From Vibrio sp. qd031 (lineage in GTDB: Bacteria; Pseudomonadota; Gammaproteobacteria; Enterobacterales; Vibrionaceae), in the NCBI RefSeq assembly GCF_002100145.1, contig NZ_JXQD01000024.1:452409-516408 (forward strand): a DNA stretch of 64,000 bases, in the 5' to 3' direction. Below are positions 16,745 through 26,148 of this stretch, one piece after another. How positions within the stretch are numbered: position 1 is the first letter of the stretch; the number at the start of each line of letters is the position of its first letter. Below the pieces are notes generated by a model. The model searched no databases. It had not been told where the DNA came from and worked only from the letters and a program-made list of their open reading frames with translations. Made by a program: the position numbers and the translations under genes.

Positions 16745-16821
16745 TGGCACGCCCTGAAGGATTCGAACCTTCGACCACCTCCTTAGAAGGGAGGTGCTCT
16801 ATCCAGCTGAGCTAAGGGCGC
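16745..16821 (-). tRNA. tRNA-Arg(UCU)
   Basis: A 77-nt cloverleaf can be folded on the minus strand. The acceptor arms GCGCCCT and AGGGCGT pair (with a G-U at the end), and the D stem is GCTC/GAGC. The anticodon arm is CCTCC-CTTCTAA-GGAGG with anticodon TCT, the T loop is TTCGAATC, and CCA is encoded. It reads AGA codons. This isoacceptor (argU in E. coli) is a common island target, and the element used its 3' end. Confidence 0.97.
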
Positions 16822-16833
16822 GCGACAAAATGG

Positions 16834-16861
16834 ATTATACGAGTTAAAAGAGGTAAATCAA
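16834..16861 (-). promoter_or_regulatory. Sigma-70 promoter of tRNA-Arg
   Basis: On the minus strand TTGATT, a 16-base spacer and a perfect TATAAT lie 13 bases upstream of the tRNA 5' end. Confidence 0.75.
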
Positions 16862-17020
16862 TGGCTTTATTTGTAGAATTGGCTTGAATGACCAAAAAAG
16901 AGCCATGCTAGAATTTATTGCTAATAATTCAAACAATGCAAACGTTTGCGCTGTGGTATTGTGCCGCTAATTCTGTGATAATGCGCTCGTTTTTTCGAAA
17001 GCCACTAGTTAAGGAAAACC

Positions 17021-17875
17021 ATGTCTGCTCAAAACATTGATGGTAAATTAATTTCTCAGACCGTTCGCTCAGAAGTCGCAGCTCGTGTGAAAGCACGTAC
17101 TGAAGCCGGACTGCGTGCCCCAGGTCTTGCCGTTGTATTAGTGGGAGAAGATCCTGCATCAGAGGTGTATGTAGGCAGCAAACGCCGCGCCTGCGAAGAA
17201 GTGGGCTTCTTGTCTAAGTCGTATGATTTACCCGCAACCACCTCTCAGCAGCAGTTGCTCGAAATCATCGATGCGTTAAATGCCGATGACGAGATTGACG
17301 GCATTTTGGTGCAGCTACCATTGCCAGCAGGCATTGATGCAACTGTGGTTCTTGAACACATTGTGCCAGAAAAAGATGTGGATGGATTTCATCCTTACAA
17401 CGTAGGTCGCCTTGCGCAACGCATTCCAAAACTTCGCTCGTGCACGCCAAAGGGGATCATGACGCTGCTGGATCGCTACAACATTCCTACCCATGGCGCT
17501 CACGCTGTGATTGTGGGAGCGTCTAACATAGTTGGCCGACCGATGACTCTTGAGCTCTTGTTAGCAGGTTGTACAACGACCACCTGTCACCGATTTACCA
17601 AAGATTTGGAAAACCACGTACGTCAGGCCGATATCGTCGTCGTCGCCGTTGGCAAACCTAATTTCATTCCTGGAAACTGGATCAAATCGGGCGCTGTGGT
17701 TATCGATGTTGGCATCAACCGTATGGATAATGGCAAGCTGGTGGGTGATGTTGACTATGAAGTTGCCAAGCAAAATGCCGCCTACATAACGCCTGTACCT
17801 GGGGGCGTGGGTCCAATGACAGTAGCAACTCTGATTGAAAATACCATGATGGCCTGCGAGCAATTTGGTAAGTAA
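17021..17875 (+). CDS. folD: FolD, methylenetetrahydrofolate dehydrogenase/cyclohydrolase
   Basis: A bifunctional cytoplasmic enzyme that interconverts 5,10-methylene- and 10-formyl-tetrahydrofolate with NADP+. The 284 residues match the family's length. Motifs are [13 protein letters not shown] with Tyr50 and catalytic Lys54, [20 protein letters not shown], the nucleotide site [13 protein letters not shown], and the C-terminal [20 protein letters not shown] lies before the ATG. It stands between the tRNA-Arg and a transglycosylase gene facing it. It supplies the 10-formyl-THF that PurU (26149-26982) can hydrolyse. Confidence 0.98.
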   Translation: MSAQNIDGKLISQTVRSEVAARVKARTEAGLRAPGLAVVLVGEDPASEVYVGSKRRACEEVGFLSKSYDLPATTSQQQLLEIIDALNADDEIDGILVQLPLPAGIDATVVLEHIVPEKDVDGFHPYNVGRLAQRIPKLRSCTPKGIMTLLDRYNIPTHGAHAVIVGASNIVGRPMTLELLLAGCTTTTCHRFTKDLENHVRQADIVVVAVGKPNFIPGNWIKSGAVVIDVGINRMDNGKLVGDVDYEVAKQNAAYITPVPGGVGPMTVATLIENTMMACEQFGK

Positions 17876-17893
17876 CCCCCTTCAATCGAACGA

Positions 17894-17922
17894 AAAAAAG
17901 GACCGAATGTTCGGTCCTTTTT
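17894..17922. terminator. Bidirectional terminator between folD and the transglycosylase
   Basis: AAAGGACCGAA and TTCGGTCCTTT arms are flanked by an A run on the left and a T run on the right, so it can serve both converging genes. Confidence 0.9.
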
Positions 17923-17941
17923 AGATCTAATGATCAGTCAA

Positions 17942-18940
17942 CTATTTGATCTTATCGGCTAAATGCGAGACCGCGAGTCCAAAGTAGTATGAGCGGTTCC
18001 AATGCATCAGTGTTTGATAGTTTTGATACACCAAATAAGTACGACCATCGAGTGAATCTGGCGCAATTAACCAAGCGTCGATCTCGGTGTTGAGTTTAGG
18101 CAATGCACCGCCTCGCAGATTGGTTACACCAAGTTCAGACCACTGAGTCAGGGTTTTAGCCTTGTCTTTTTGGCGCCCCAATAACTCAGGAGCAAGGCCA
18201 GCAGGTGCTTTCACTTGGCGTCCCCAGGTATATTTGCCATCCCACCCTTCGTTACTTAAGTAATTTGCCGCTGAAGCGAAGACATCTTCTGGTGTTGACC
18301 ATATATCTATCTTACCATCGTTGTTTCCATCGACAGCGTAAGTGAGAAAAGAGGTCGGCATAAACTGCGGTTGGCCCATAGCGCCCGCCCAAGAGCCTTT
18401 CATCTTGTCGAAACTAATATGACCTTGGTCGACAATATCGAGCGCGGCAAACAGTTGCTGTTTGAAAAAGGCTTCTCGACGTCCTTCATAAGACATGGTG
18501 GTCAAGGCATCAATAACGTTGTAACTGCCCTGCAAGCGACCAAAATTACTTTCTACACCCCACAACGCGACAATAAAGCGCGGTTGTACGTCGTATTGCT
18601 TGCCAATACGATTGAGCTCAACATAGTGCTTTTGAAACAGCTCGTTCGCTTGTTTGACCTTCCAATTTGGTATTGCTCTGGGTAAGTATTCTTCGAGTGT
18701 CAGTTTTTTTTCGGGTTGGTTTTTGTCCGCTTGGACCGCTCTTGGTCGAAACGTGACATCGCTAAAAGCTTGGTCAACAAACTCCTGCGAATATCCCTTC
18801 GCTACCGCTTCCTTTTTTAGCTCACTGACATAGTGGTTAAATTCTGGGTGTTCAACACTATTATCACTTGCCCAGCTCGCGCTAGAACACAGCAACGCGC
18901 TCAGTAGCCAACTGAGTCGCTTTATCGTTTTGACTGACAT
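17942..18940 (-). CDS. MltB-family lytic murein transglycosylase
   Basis: A 332-residue periplasmic enzyme that cleaves peptidoglycan between MurNAc and GlcNAc, making 1,6-anhydro ends. A Sec signal (SWLLSALLCSSASWA) ends near residue 24, with no lipobox cysteine at the cleavage site, so it is soluble rather than a lipoprotein. The SLT_2 domain carries the catalytic Glu130 in WGVESNFG, followed by GAMGQPQFMPTSFL. It includes an EF-hand-like Ca site (DGNNDGKIDIW) as in MltB/SltB. There is no clear PG_binding_1 domain after it. It follows ycgL by 15 bases and may be co-transcribed. Confidence 0.93.
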   Translation of the reverse strand: MSVKTIKRLSWLLSALLCSSASWASDNSVEHPEFNHYVSELKKEAVAKGYSQEFVDQAFSDVTFRPRAVQADKNQPEKKLTLEEYLPRAIPNWKVKQANELFQKHYVELNRIGKQYDVQPRFIVALWGVESNFGRLQGSYNVIDALTTMSYEGRREAFFKQQLFAALDIVDQGHISFDKMKGSWAGAMGQPQFMPTSFLTYAVDGNNDGKIDIWSTPEDVFASAANYLSNEGWDGKYTWGRQVKAPAGLAPELLGRQKDKAKTLTQWSELGVTNLRGGALPKLNTEIDAWLIAPDSLDGRTYLVYQNYQTLMHWNRSYYFGLAVSHLADKIK

Positions 18941-18955
18941 TGCAAATCCTTGTGA

Positions 18956-19234
18956 TCAGGACTTTCCCTCGGCCTTACGTGCTTTGTGCTCCTTCAGCAA
19001 ATCCACCGTAGGAGGCGGTAATTGCAGGAAGTATCCATCGGTTTGGAGTGACTGTGTCACTTTCTCAATATCCACTTGCGCTAGACGACGTCCCTCTAGC
19101 TTTATCACCATCACAAAGTAAGGCTTTCCAAACATTTGCATTAATGCTTCTGGCACCTGGTCAAATTTATCTTTGTGTGGAATATACAGATAGGCGCCTT
19201 CTTTTTTGGCGCTTTTATAGATAGAACAAATCAC
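18956..19234 (-). CDS. ycgL: YcgL-family protein
   Basis: A 92-residue cytoplasmic protein starting MICSIYKSAKKEGAYLYIP. It has the conserved YcgL features: a KSxKK start, FGKPxFVMVIKLEGRRLA and GYFLQLPPP near the end. The family has a known fold but no firmly assigned function. It lies downstream of rnd and just upstream of the transglycosylase; ycgL next to rnd is also usual in related genomes, so a link to RNA metabolism is possible but unproven. Confidence 0.93.
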   Translation of the reverse strand: MICSIYKSAKKEGAYLYIPHKDKFDQVPEALMQMFGKPYFVMVIKLEGRRLAQVDIEKVTQSLQTDGYFLQLPPPTVDLLKEHKARKAEGKS

Positions 19235-19414
19235 GGGAAACCTTTATAGAAAAAGTCACTTTTTATTAACTTTAACTCGATAATGAGCAAGTTACGGCAA
19301 AATAACAAGACTATTTGTCCGATTTTACCGCAGCTTCACAAGTTAGTTTTAAAAGTGCTTAAAAGTGAACCAGTTACATATGTCATCAATATGTAACAAA
19401 CAGTAGAGCTCGCG

Positions 19415-20539
19415 CTAAGCGTTGCTCATCATTTTATCGAGCGTGTCGCCAATTAGTGGCTTTCGCCAATATTGCATGACATCAGGTGTTTTATTGACAT
19501 CTTTATTGTGCTTCCAGTGCCAATTTATCAACTGATTGATTTGCTTTTTAGATGCAATCATCTCTGGAGGAAGCTGGCTTTTGTTTGCTGCTTCTTTTAC
19601 GGCATCTTTTAGCTGCTTAAACAGTGCTTTGTAACCGGGCTTATCCATCAATCGCTCAACCCTCTCAGGGTATTGATCTTCTGGCATCTGCAGCGATTCC
19701 GAAACAAGCTGAACAATCACCTTGGCATAACGTTGCAAACTGCGCTGATCGATATCCTGCTTTTCCATTGCCGCAAAACTGGTTAACTGGTGCATGGCGA
19801 CAGTGAGTAAATCCGCCTCTTTAAACACAAAGTTGAGCGCTAAATTACGCTTCAATCCTGTCTGCTTACGCCACTTAGCCAATAGTTTCAACGTCATGAG
19901 CTGGCTTGGGTTTAGCTGCCAAGCCCCTTTAATATCAAGGTAAGCAAGGTCGTCACTTCGAGTCGCAGAGCGTTTTTTGGCCAGCAGCAGAGCTTCTTGT
20001 TTTGCCGCTTCCGTCCAAGGTGTCTCGGATAAAGCATCAACCAATTTATGATACAGAGGCAGTAGATAATGCACATCTGCCGCCGCATAATTGAGCTGCT
20101 TTTGCGACAACGGGCGGGCTGTCCAATCGGCTCTAGATTCTGATTTGTCTAATTCGACGCCTAAATACTTAGACGCCGCAGCGGCAAACCCCATGGAGAT
20201 CCCTTCTCCTAGAAAAGCGGCCATGTGTTGCGTGTCTATCATCGGGGTAGGCATGACCCCATAGTCGTTTTGAAAGACTTCGATGTCTTCACTGCATGCG
20301 TGCAGTACTTTCAATACGTTGGGAGCGGCCAACAATGTCGCAAGTGACGAACTGTCATGGATTGCAACAGTATCGACCAGTGCCAATTGCTTTCCATCAA
20401 ATATCTGGACTAACCCAAGTTGCGCATAATAGGTACGTGTTCTCACAAACTCGGTGTCGATTGCGACCACGCTCGCGCTAAGCGCCGACTCTATGTATTG
20501 GTCAAGTTGCGATTGGGTGTCGATATAAATGTAGTTCAC
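19415..20539 (-). CDS. rnd: Ribonuclease D
   Basis: A 374-residue 3'-to-5' exoribonuclease that trims tRNA precursors. The DEDDy exonuclease domain shows IDTEFVRT (first Asp and Glu), the DTQHMAAFLG aspartate in the middle, and NYAAADVHYLLPLY with the final Asp and Tyr. HRDC-type helical regions follow (about residues 210-370). Length is as in E. coli. It lies downstream of fadD, from which a terminator separates it. Confidence 0.97.
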   Translation of the reverse strand: MNYIYIDTQSQLDQYIESALSASVVAIDTEFVRTRTYYAQLGLVQIFDGKQLALVDTVAIHDSSSLATLLAAPNVLKVLHACSEDIEVFQNDYGVMPTPMIDTQHMAAFLGEGISMGFAAAASKYLGVELDKSESRADWTARPLSQKQLNYAAADVHYLLPLYHKLVDALSETPWTEAAKQEALLLAKKRSATRSDDLAYLDIKGAWQLNPSQLMTLKLLAKWRKQTGLKRNLALNFVFKEADLLTVAMHQLTSFAAMEKQDIDQRSLQRYAKVIVQLVSESLQMPEDQYPERVERLMDKPGYKALFKQLKDAVKEAANKSQLPPEMIASKKQINQLINWHWKHNKDVNKTPDVMQYWRKPLIGDTLDKMMSNA

Positions 20540-20578
20540 TTAAGCCTCTAAAAAGCATTGTAGGGTGATGAAAAGTCG

Positions 20579-20611
20579 TAAAAAAAAGGTGCGACATTAA
20601 GTCGCACCTTA
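20579..20611 (-). terminator. Terminator between fadD and rnd
   Basis: On the minus strand AAGGTGCGACTTAATGTCGC begins a perfect stem, completed by ACCTT and a run of seven or more T. It lies after the fadD stop, so rnd probably has its own promoter or depends on readthrough. Confidence 0.88.
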
Positions 20612-20636
20612 CCATTATTTGAGCTTGAGGAACACT

Positions 20637-22358
20637 TTAGGCTTCTTGCTTAAGCTTTTTAAGCTCTGCTTCTCTGATCTCGCGGCGTAAGATTTTACCC
20701 ACATTCGTTTTAGGCAATTCTTCGAAAAACTCAATCAGCTTAGGCACTTTATATCCGGTCAAATGCTCACGGCAATGATCGATTAGATCTTCTTTTGTGA
20801 GCGACGGGTCGCGTTTCACAACGCAAATCTTCACTAATTCACCGCTGGCGTCATTTGGCACGCCGATGGCCGCGACTTCCAGCACTTTTCCGTGCAGTGC
20901 TACGACATCTTCAATTTCGTTTGGATAAACGTTAAATCCAGACACCAAAATCATGTCTTTTTTGCGGTCAACAATGTGCAAAAAGCCTTCGTCATCAAAC
21001 TTCACTATATCGCCGGTCGACAACCAGCCCTGCTCATTAATGACGTCTTTACTCGCTTCTTGGCGATTCCAGTAACCTTGCATCACTTGAGGCCCACGTA
21101 CTTGTAGCTCGCCAATTTCAGTATTGGCAATTGGGTTGCCTTCGTCATCAATAATACGGACGTCCGTGGAGGCCACAGGAACACCAATTGAGCCGTTGTA
21201 TTCGCCTAAGTCATATGGGCATGCAGCAACCAAGGGTGAACACTCTGTGAGACCATAGCCTTCTATTAGCTGAACCCCAGTGGCCTTTTTCCAACGCTCT
21301 GCAACTGAGCGTTGCACCGCCATACCACCACCAACGGTTAGGTTTAGGTTACTGAAATTAAGCTCGTGAAAATCTTCATTGTTAAGCAATCCATTAAACA
21401 GCGTGTTCACACCAGTAATTGCCGTAAAGGGATACTTGGACAGCTCTTTCACAAACCCAGGTATGTCACGGGGATTGGTGATCATCAGGTTACGCGCGCC
21501 CATTTCGATGAACAGCAAACAGTTTACTGTCAACGCAAAGACGTGGTACAGCGGAAGCGCCGTGACCACCAACTCTTTGCCCGGACGTAGGATAGGGGCG
21601 TAGTGGGCTTTGGCCTGCATTACGTTTGCCACCATGTTTCTATGGGTAAGCACCGCCCCTTTAGCCACACCAGTGGTGCCGCCTGTGTATTGTAAAAAGG
21701 CGATGTCTTCACCAGACATGAAAGGCTTAACATATTGCAGACGACGACCTTTTTGCAGCGCTTTCTTAAACGAAATAGCCCCAGGAAGATCATATTTAGG
21801 CACCATACCTTTAACGTACTTCACCACAAAGTCGACGACAGTGCCTTTGGCTGTAGGTAGCAACTGGCCCAAACTGGTCAGCACCACATTTTTAACCGGA
21901 GTATCTGCTACGATTTGCTCTAGAGTACTAGCGAAGTTAGACACAATAACAATAGTCTCTGCGCCTGAATCACTCAATTGATGTTGTAGCTCACGTGGGG
22001 TATACAGCGGATTCACATTGACCGCGATTAGGCCCGCTCTCAACACACCAAATAGAGCAATCGGATATTGAAGCAAGTTGGGCATCATGATCGCGACGCG
22101 ATCGCCCTTCTTAAGTTTGAGTTCATTTTGCAAATAAGCGGCAAAAGCACGGCTGCGCTCTTCCAGCTTGCGATAAGTCATTAGGGCACCCATGTTAATG
22201 AATGCTGGCTGATCGGCGTAGTTTCTTACCGAATTTTCGAACATATCGACCAACGACGGGTAGGCATCTGGATCGATTGTTTCAGGAACGTCCTCTGGAT
22301 AGCGAGACAGCCAAGGTTTGTCCACGTTACTTTCCTTATTGTGATTATTTGTGGTCAT
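20637..22358 (-). CDS. fadD: FadD, long-chain fatty acyl-CoA synthetase
   Basis: It activates long-chain fatty acids with ATP and CoA at the inner membrane during uptake, feeding beta-oxidation. The 573 residues carry the adenylation motifs [39 protein letters not shown] and the fatty-acyl signature [20 protein letters not shown], with the late Lys in [12 protein letters not shown]. An ATG at 22358 adds 11 residues before [10 protein letters not shown], where E. coli FadD begins, so a GTG start at 22325 is possible. It follows slp by about 70 bases on the same strand. I see no clear FadR operator. Confidence 0.97.
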   Translation of the reverse strand: MTTNNHNKESNVDKPWLSRYPEDVPETIDPDAYPSLVDMFENSVRNYADQPAFINMGALMTYRKLEERSRAFAAYLQNELKLKKGDRVAIMMPNLLQYPIALFGVLRAGLIAVNVNPLYTPRELQHQLSDSGAETIVIVSNFASTLEQIVADTPVKNVVLTSLGQLLPTAKGTVVDFVVKYVKGMVPKYDLPGAISFKKALQKGRRLQYVKPFMSGEDIAFLQYTGGTTGVAKGAVLTHRNMVANVMQAKAHYAPILRPGKELVVTALPLYHVFALTVNCLLFIEMGARNLMITNPRDIPGFVKELSKYPFTAITGVNTLFNGLLNNEDFHELNFSNLNLTVGGGMAVQRSVAERWKKATGVQLIEGYGLTECSPLVAACPYDLGEYNGSIGVPVASTDVRIIDDEGNPIANTEIGELQVRGPQVMQGYWNRQEASKDVINEQGWLSTGDIVKFDDEGFLHIVDRKKDMILVSGFNVYPNEIEDVVALHGKVLEVAAIGVPNDASGELVKICVVKRDPSLTKEDLIDHCREHLTGYKVPKLIEFFEELPKTNVGKILRREIREAELKKLKQEA

Positions 22359-22427
22359 TACATCATACCGAGAAAAAATTGAAAACTAAGGTTTAAACAG
22401 TTGTTTGAAAATTGTTAACTGACACAG

Positions 22428-22976
22428 TTATTTTACATCTTGAATGATTCGTCCATTGCGTGGCCCACTGGAATAAGGGCGACAATAACGATAAAGGCAA
22501 TCAAAACTGCTTGGGTAATCATCGACGACTACACGTTCTGTGAGCGTCCAAAGATAGACGTTTTGTACATCCAATATTGGCACATTTAATTGGTAGTCCC
22601 CGACTTGGGCTTCTTCCGTACCTCGGTAGATTGCGTTGACAGTGAGCAGTCGACCCGGAGAGTACGTCACCGGCTCTAGAAAGGTTGGAATGTACAAAAC
22701 AATTCGCCCCTCTGGTTCGGCTTTTATATTGGGTTTTGCGTCCCCTTTCAATGGCAAGTTAGCCAATTCTATTCGCGTCGATTCTGCTAAGTTATCTATC
22801 TTAGCGATAACCCCTGCGACACGATACCACTCACCCACTGCTGCTTGTTGCCCGATCAAGTGTTGGTAGTTATTTAGTTCAATACTTTCATCTATGGCCA
22901 ACTGTTCAGGGACGGAACTGCAGCCAGACATTAGAACAACCAGCCCAAGTAAGGCTGCACTAAGAGCTCGAGACAT
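22428..22976 (-). CDS. slp: Slp-family outer-membrane lipoprotein
   Basis: A 182-residue lipoprotein with signal peptide and lipobox LMSGC, giving Cys19 as the lipidated residue; Ser follows at position 2 of the mature protein, so outer-membrane sorting is expected. The body matches the Slp/YeaY family (GEWYRVAGVIAKI, GRIVLYIPTFLEP, YLWTLTERVVVDDYP). In E. coli, yeaY lies beside fadD and tsaB as here. The role is poorly known; Slp is linked to stress and starvation. Confidence 0.9.
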   Translation of the reverse strand: MSRALSAALLGLVVLMSGCSSVPEQLAIDESIELNNYQHLIGQQAAVGEWYRVAGVIAKIDNLAESTRIELANLPLKGDAKPNIKAEPEGRIVLYIPTFLEPVTYSPGRLLTVNAIYRGTEEAQVGDYQLNVPILDVQNVYLWTLTERVVVDDYPSSFDCLYRYCRPYSSGPRNGRIIQDVK

Positions 22977-23021
22977 ACTTCACCTCGGTAGGGTTCATTT
23001 AACGGTTCGATAGGCGTCGCG

Positions 23022-23309
23022 TTAGATATAGAGATCGACGCCAACAAGCTGTTCCAACTCTTCACGTCTGGCTTGATTGGCCACGTTAAGATACTCCTGC
23101 ATCGCTTGGCGCGAGCTGCCTTCCGGCAAATCGTACTGAACTCGAGCTTGGTTTATCCGCTCTTCTGAGGTCATACGAATCGGCTTGGACGCCAGAGGCA
23201 TCACCGAATGAGTTGAGTTGGTATCGGTTTTGTTGGTTGATTGCGCTTTTGAACGATCGGATTTAGGTAATGGGGTAACCTGCGATGGCAAACCGTTAAT
23301 TCGATTCAT
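23022..23309 (-). CDS. Small conserved protein of unknown function
   Basis: 95 residues, with a Ser/Thr/Pro-rich, probably disordered first half (PLPKSDRSKAQSTNKTDTNS) and a helical second half (RMTSEERINQARVQYDLPEG, then YLNVANQARREELEQLVGVD). There is no signal peptide or membrane segment. It lies between tsaB (35 bases upstream) and slp. I believe similar frames stand at this place in other vibrios, but I cannot name a family. Confidence 0.75.
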   Translation of the reverse strand: MNRINGLPSQVTPLPKSDRSKAQSTNKTDTNSTHSVMPLASKPIRMTSEERINQARVQYDLPEGSSRQAMQEYLNVANQARREELEQLVGVDLYI

Positions 23310-23344
23310 CTATCTCTCCTATCTCCAATTCAACCCAATCGCAT

Positions 23345-24046
23345 CTACTGCTTTTTGGGCTGTTTTTTCCACGCAACGTTGTCACGCAAGTAGGTGGGTT
23401 CAGACGCCTCTGCAGCCGTCACCTCTCCTTTAGAATAAGCGTGTTTTGCCAGTATCACAATATCTTCGGCTTCTGGGTAAAGAACCTCACCTGCGACGGT
23501 AGACAGTGGCAATTGCGATAGAGGCTCTTGGTATGCTGCCCATCCCGTACCCGCTTGCGTCCAGGTCGATGAGTCAGAAGACAACTGCTCGGCAAGTGTT
23601 GCCGGAGGGATCACGCACTCTTGGTCCATTGGCGCCCAATGGCCATCGCTTTGACGAACAAAGCGTCCCCAATACACTTCGCTCATGCGCGCATCAATGG
23701 CGCAGACGACATGGCTTGCACCGTGCACTCGAAAACTGGCTTGTGCCATTGCTTCTAAGGTAGAAATGCCTATCATTGGCAGATCAGCACCAAATGCCAG
23801 GCCTTGCGCCATTCCAATACCAATTCTGACGCCAGTAAAACTTCCTGGTCCACGACCAAATGCTAACGCATCTAAGTCGCTTAAACGTAATTTGGCCTCA
23901 GCCAATACAGCCTCAACCATCGGTAAAACGTTATCTGCGTGGCCGCGTGGAGCAAACTCGCTGCGGCTATAAAGTGCGTCGCCATCCAAAAGTGCTACAG
24001 AGCAGTTTTCGGTGGAGGTGTCGATGGCCAAAATCTTTACGGTCAT
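23345..24046 (-). CDS. tsaB: TsaB, tRNA threonylcarbamoyladenosine biosynthesis protein
   Basis: 233 residues (YeaZ). It forms the TsaB-TsaD-TsaE complex that places t6A at position 37 of ANN-decoding tRNAs. The ASKHA-fold N-terminus ([17 protein letters not shown]) and [20 protein letters not shown] are characteristic. It follows yoaA by 9 bases, as in E. coli where yoaA and tsaB also adjoin, so the two are likely co-transcribed. Confidence 0.96.
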   Translation of the reverse strand: MTVKILAIDTSTENCSVALLDGDALYSRSEFAPRGHADNVLPMVEAVLAEAKLRLSDLDALAFGRGPGSFTGVRIGIGMAQGLAFGADLPMIGISTLEAMAQASFRVHGASHVVCAIDARMSEVYWGRFVRQSDGHWAPMDQECVIPPATLAEQLSSDSSTWTQAGTGWAAYQEPLSQLPLSTVAGEVLYPEAEDIVILAKHAYSKGEVTAAEASEPTYLRDNVAWKKQPKKQ

Positions 24047-24055
24047 GGTACTGAA

Positions 24056-25978
24056 TTAATCTCGTGGTTCTTGTAAAAAGTCTATCACTCTTTCTAAACT
24101 GCGATGCCGAGTAAACGGTGGCAAACTGTCTAAAAAAATGGGTGCATAATCTTTGGTCACTAACCGGTTATCACAAATAACCAGCGCGCCGTGATCGGTT
24201 TTATCCCGAATCAACCGCCCGACTCCCTGTTTCAATGCAATGACCGCATCGGGTAATTGAACATCGACAAAAGGTTCTCCGCCTTTTACGCGGCAATCTT
24301 CAATGCGCGCCTTTAACAACGGGTCATCGGGAGACGTAAACGGTAGTTTGTCGATGATAACACAGCTTAAGCTGTCACCTCTAACATCAATCCCTTCCCA
24401 AAATGCACCAGTGGCAACAAGCAGTGCATTACCAAGCTCAGTAAACTGATTGAGTGTCGCCTGTTTGTTGGTTTCACCTTGCATCAATACCGGAAGGTCG
24501 AGCGATTCTCGAAAGCCTTTGGTTAACTCTCGCATCATTGCGTGGGAGGTGCATAAGAAAAAGCAGCGCCCTTGGTTGGCTTCTATAACTGGCGTTAGGG
24601 TTTTAACCAGATGCTTGGCGTATCCTGGATCGGAAACTTCTGGCAGATAACGAGGCACACAAAACGACACCTGATTGGGGTAGTCAAATGGGCTCGGTAA
24701 ACTAAACTGCTTTATCGGCTTGAGCCCGAGCCTTTGACTAAAATGAGTAAAGTCATCCGCTACCGCAAGCGTCGCAGAGGTAAATACCCATGCGGCCTGC
24801 CGCTCTCGCATCTGCTCGCTAAATTTATCGGCCACCGTTAACGGTGTTATATGCAGCGCAAAATGCCGTGGCGAGCATTCGTACCAGTAGGAATATCCAG
24901 TAATAGACACATCGCACACCCGCTTGAGACGAGATTGCAACGTCATAAGGCGCTCCCAAGCGGCATCTAACAACTCGCTGCGACCAAGCGCTAACTTAAG
25001 CACTTGCTGTGCAAAATCAAACGCTTCATTCATTTGTTCTATTTGTCGTTGGACTTCAGGCCGCGATATCGCCTCACGCCAATTGCCTTTGTCACCATTA
25101 TCCCCTAACAATATGCGCATATCTTGCGCCACTTGAGTGATCCTTTGCGCTACTTTTTGCAGCTGTCGCATGTCTTTGGCTTGTGACCGATAGCCAATTT
25201 CTATGTCCTTTCCCAGATCGGCTATTTGTCGACTGGATAACGACTGACCAAAATACTGGCTTGCAATGTCTGGCAGTTGATGGGCTTCATCAAAAATAAA
25301 CACATCGGCCTCTGGGATAAGCTCACCAAAACCCGTCTCTTTTATCGCTAAATCCGCCATAAAGAGGTGGTGATTAACAATGACCAAGTCAGATTCTAGG
25401 GCTTTTTTACGGGCTTTGAGAACATAGCAATCTTGATAGCTAGGGCAATCTTTGCCCATACAATTATCGTTGGTAGAGGTTATCAGTGGGATCGCAGGGC
25501 TGTCTTCAGGTAAAGTTTCACATTCCCCCAAATCTCCGCTGCTGCTGGAAGATGCCCAACTTCTCACTTTAACCAGTTGCGCAAAGTGTTGGTTGTCGCC
25601 GTCCGGCGAATGGCTCTCGACCATTTGTTGGCTGAGTCGTTCTAAGCACAAATAATTGGAACGCCCCTTTAGCAGCGTGACTTGCCCAAAGTAATTTAAC
25701 GCACCAATGATTAACGGGAGATCTCGGTGGTAGAGCTGCTCTTGAAGGTTTTTCGAGCCGGTGCTTAATATGATTTTTTTACCGCTCAGCAGCGCAGGAA
25801 CCAAATAGGCGAACGTTTTACCTGTGCCTGTTCCAGCCTCAACAACCAATTGCGCATCGCTTGCGATCGCGTTTTCCACCGCTTCAGCCATATCAATTTG
25901 AGGCTGCCTCGCTTGAAACCCTGTTATCGCTTTACTTAACGCACCATTTGCTGCAAATGCTTTGGTCACCGCGGCCAT
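24056..25978 (-). CDS. yoaA: YoaA, DinG-like ATP-dependent DNA helicase
   Basis: A 640-residue superfamily 2 helicase of the XPD/DinG group. Walker A is VEAGTGTGKTFAYL and the DEAH box is FDEAHQLPD. An iron-sulphur cluster is indicated by cysteines in CLERLSQQM, NDNCMGKDCPSYQDC and near them. C-terminal motifs include GAFWEGIDVRG and QGVGRLIRDKTDHG. In E. coli YoaA works with the clamp-loader subunit HolC at stalled forks. Its length matches E. coli YoaA, and it heads the minus-strand run yoaA-tsaB. Confidence 0.95.
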   Translation of the reverse strand: MAAVTKAFAANGALSKAITGFQARQPQIDMAEAVENAIASDAQLVVEAGTGTGKTFAYLVPALLSGKKIILSTGSKNLQEQLYHRDLPLIIGALNYFGQVTLLKGRSNYLCLERLSQQMVESHSPDGDNQHFAQLVKVRSWASSSSSGDLGECETLPEDSPAIPLITSTNDNCMGKDCPSYQDCYVLKARKKALESDLVIVNHHLFMADLAIKETGFGELIPEADVFIFDEAHQLPDIASQYFGQSLSSRQIADLGKDIEIGYRSQAKDMRQLQKVAQRITQVAQDMRILLGDNGDKGNWREAISRPEVQRQIEQMNEAFDFAQQVLKLALGRSELLDAAWERLMTLQSRLKRVCDVSITGYSYWYECSPRHFALHITPLTVADKFSEQMRERQAAWVFTSATLAVADDFTHFSQRLGLKPIKQFSLPSPFDYPNQVSFCVPRYLPEVSDPGYAKHLVKTLTPVIEANQGRCFFLCTSHAMMRELTKGFRESLDLPVLMQGETNKQATLNQFTELGNALLVATGAFWEGIDVRGDSLSCVIIDKLPFTSPDDPLLKARIEDCRVKGGEPFVDVQLPDAVIALKQGVGRLIRDKTDHGALVICDNRLVTKDYAPIFLDSLPPFTRHRSLERVIDFLQEPRD

Positions 25979-26148
25979 ATTTTCTCCCTTCCAATCTACC
26001 GCGACAGATTACCACGCTGAACAATTTTGACCATGGGTTTAGCACAGCAGTGAGGACAATCGTAACTCACACTAAGATAGCAGTTGAATCCTTAAGCTAT
26101 TTCGAATATTACTAGGGGTAGTATGATAATGAAAAGCACACACAACTT

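Larger units (their letters stand above)
1565..16763. mobile_element. Genomic island of about 15.2 kb integrated in tRNA-Arg(UCU)
   Basis: The 20-bp sequence ATGGCACGCCCTGAAGGATT occurs at 1565-1584 and 16744-16763; the right copy is the 3' end of an intact tRNA-Arg on the minus strand. Such a displaced tRNA 3' end is the classic footprint of tyrosine-recombinase integration. Between the copies are an integrase, an AlpA-like protein, a second tyrosine recombinase, Rhs toxin genes with small membrane-protein partners, and a HipA-like/DUF3037 pair. Tandem 11-bp repeats lie just inside each end. No conjugation, replication or structural phage genes are visible, so the element is probably a cargo island that would need help to move between cells. 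Its ability to excise is inferred only. Confidence 0.88.
16641..16763. repeat. attR region: long imperfect copy of the left boundary
   Basis: It matches about 1475-1584 with small differences: the shared segment begins GAACTAAG, includes the tRNA terminator hairpin, and ends with the exact 20-bp core at 16744-16763. One difference is an extra 11-bp iteron in this copy. The core overlaps the 3' end of the tRNA-Arg gene, which the island thus restores. Confidence 0.8.
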
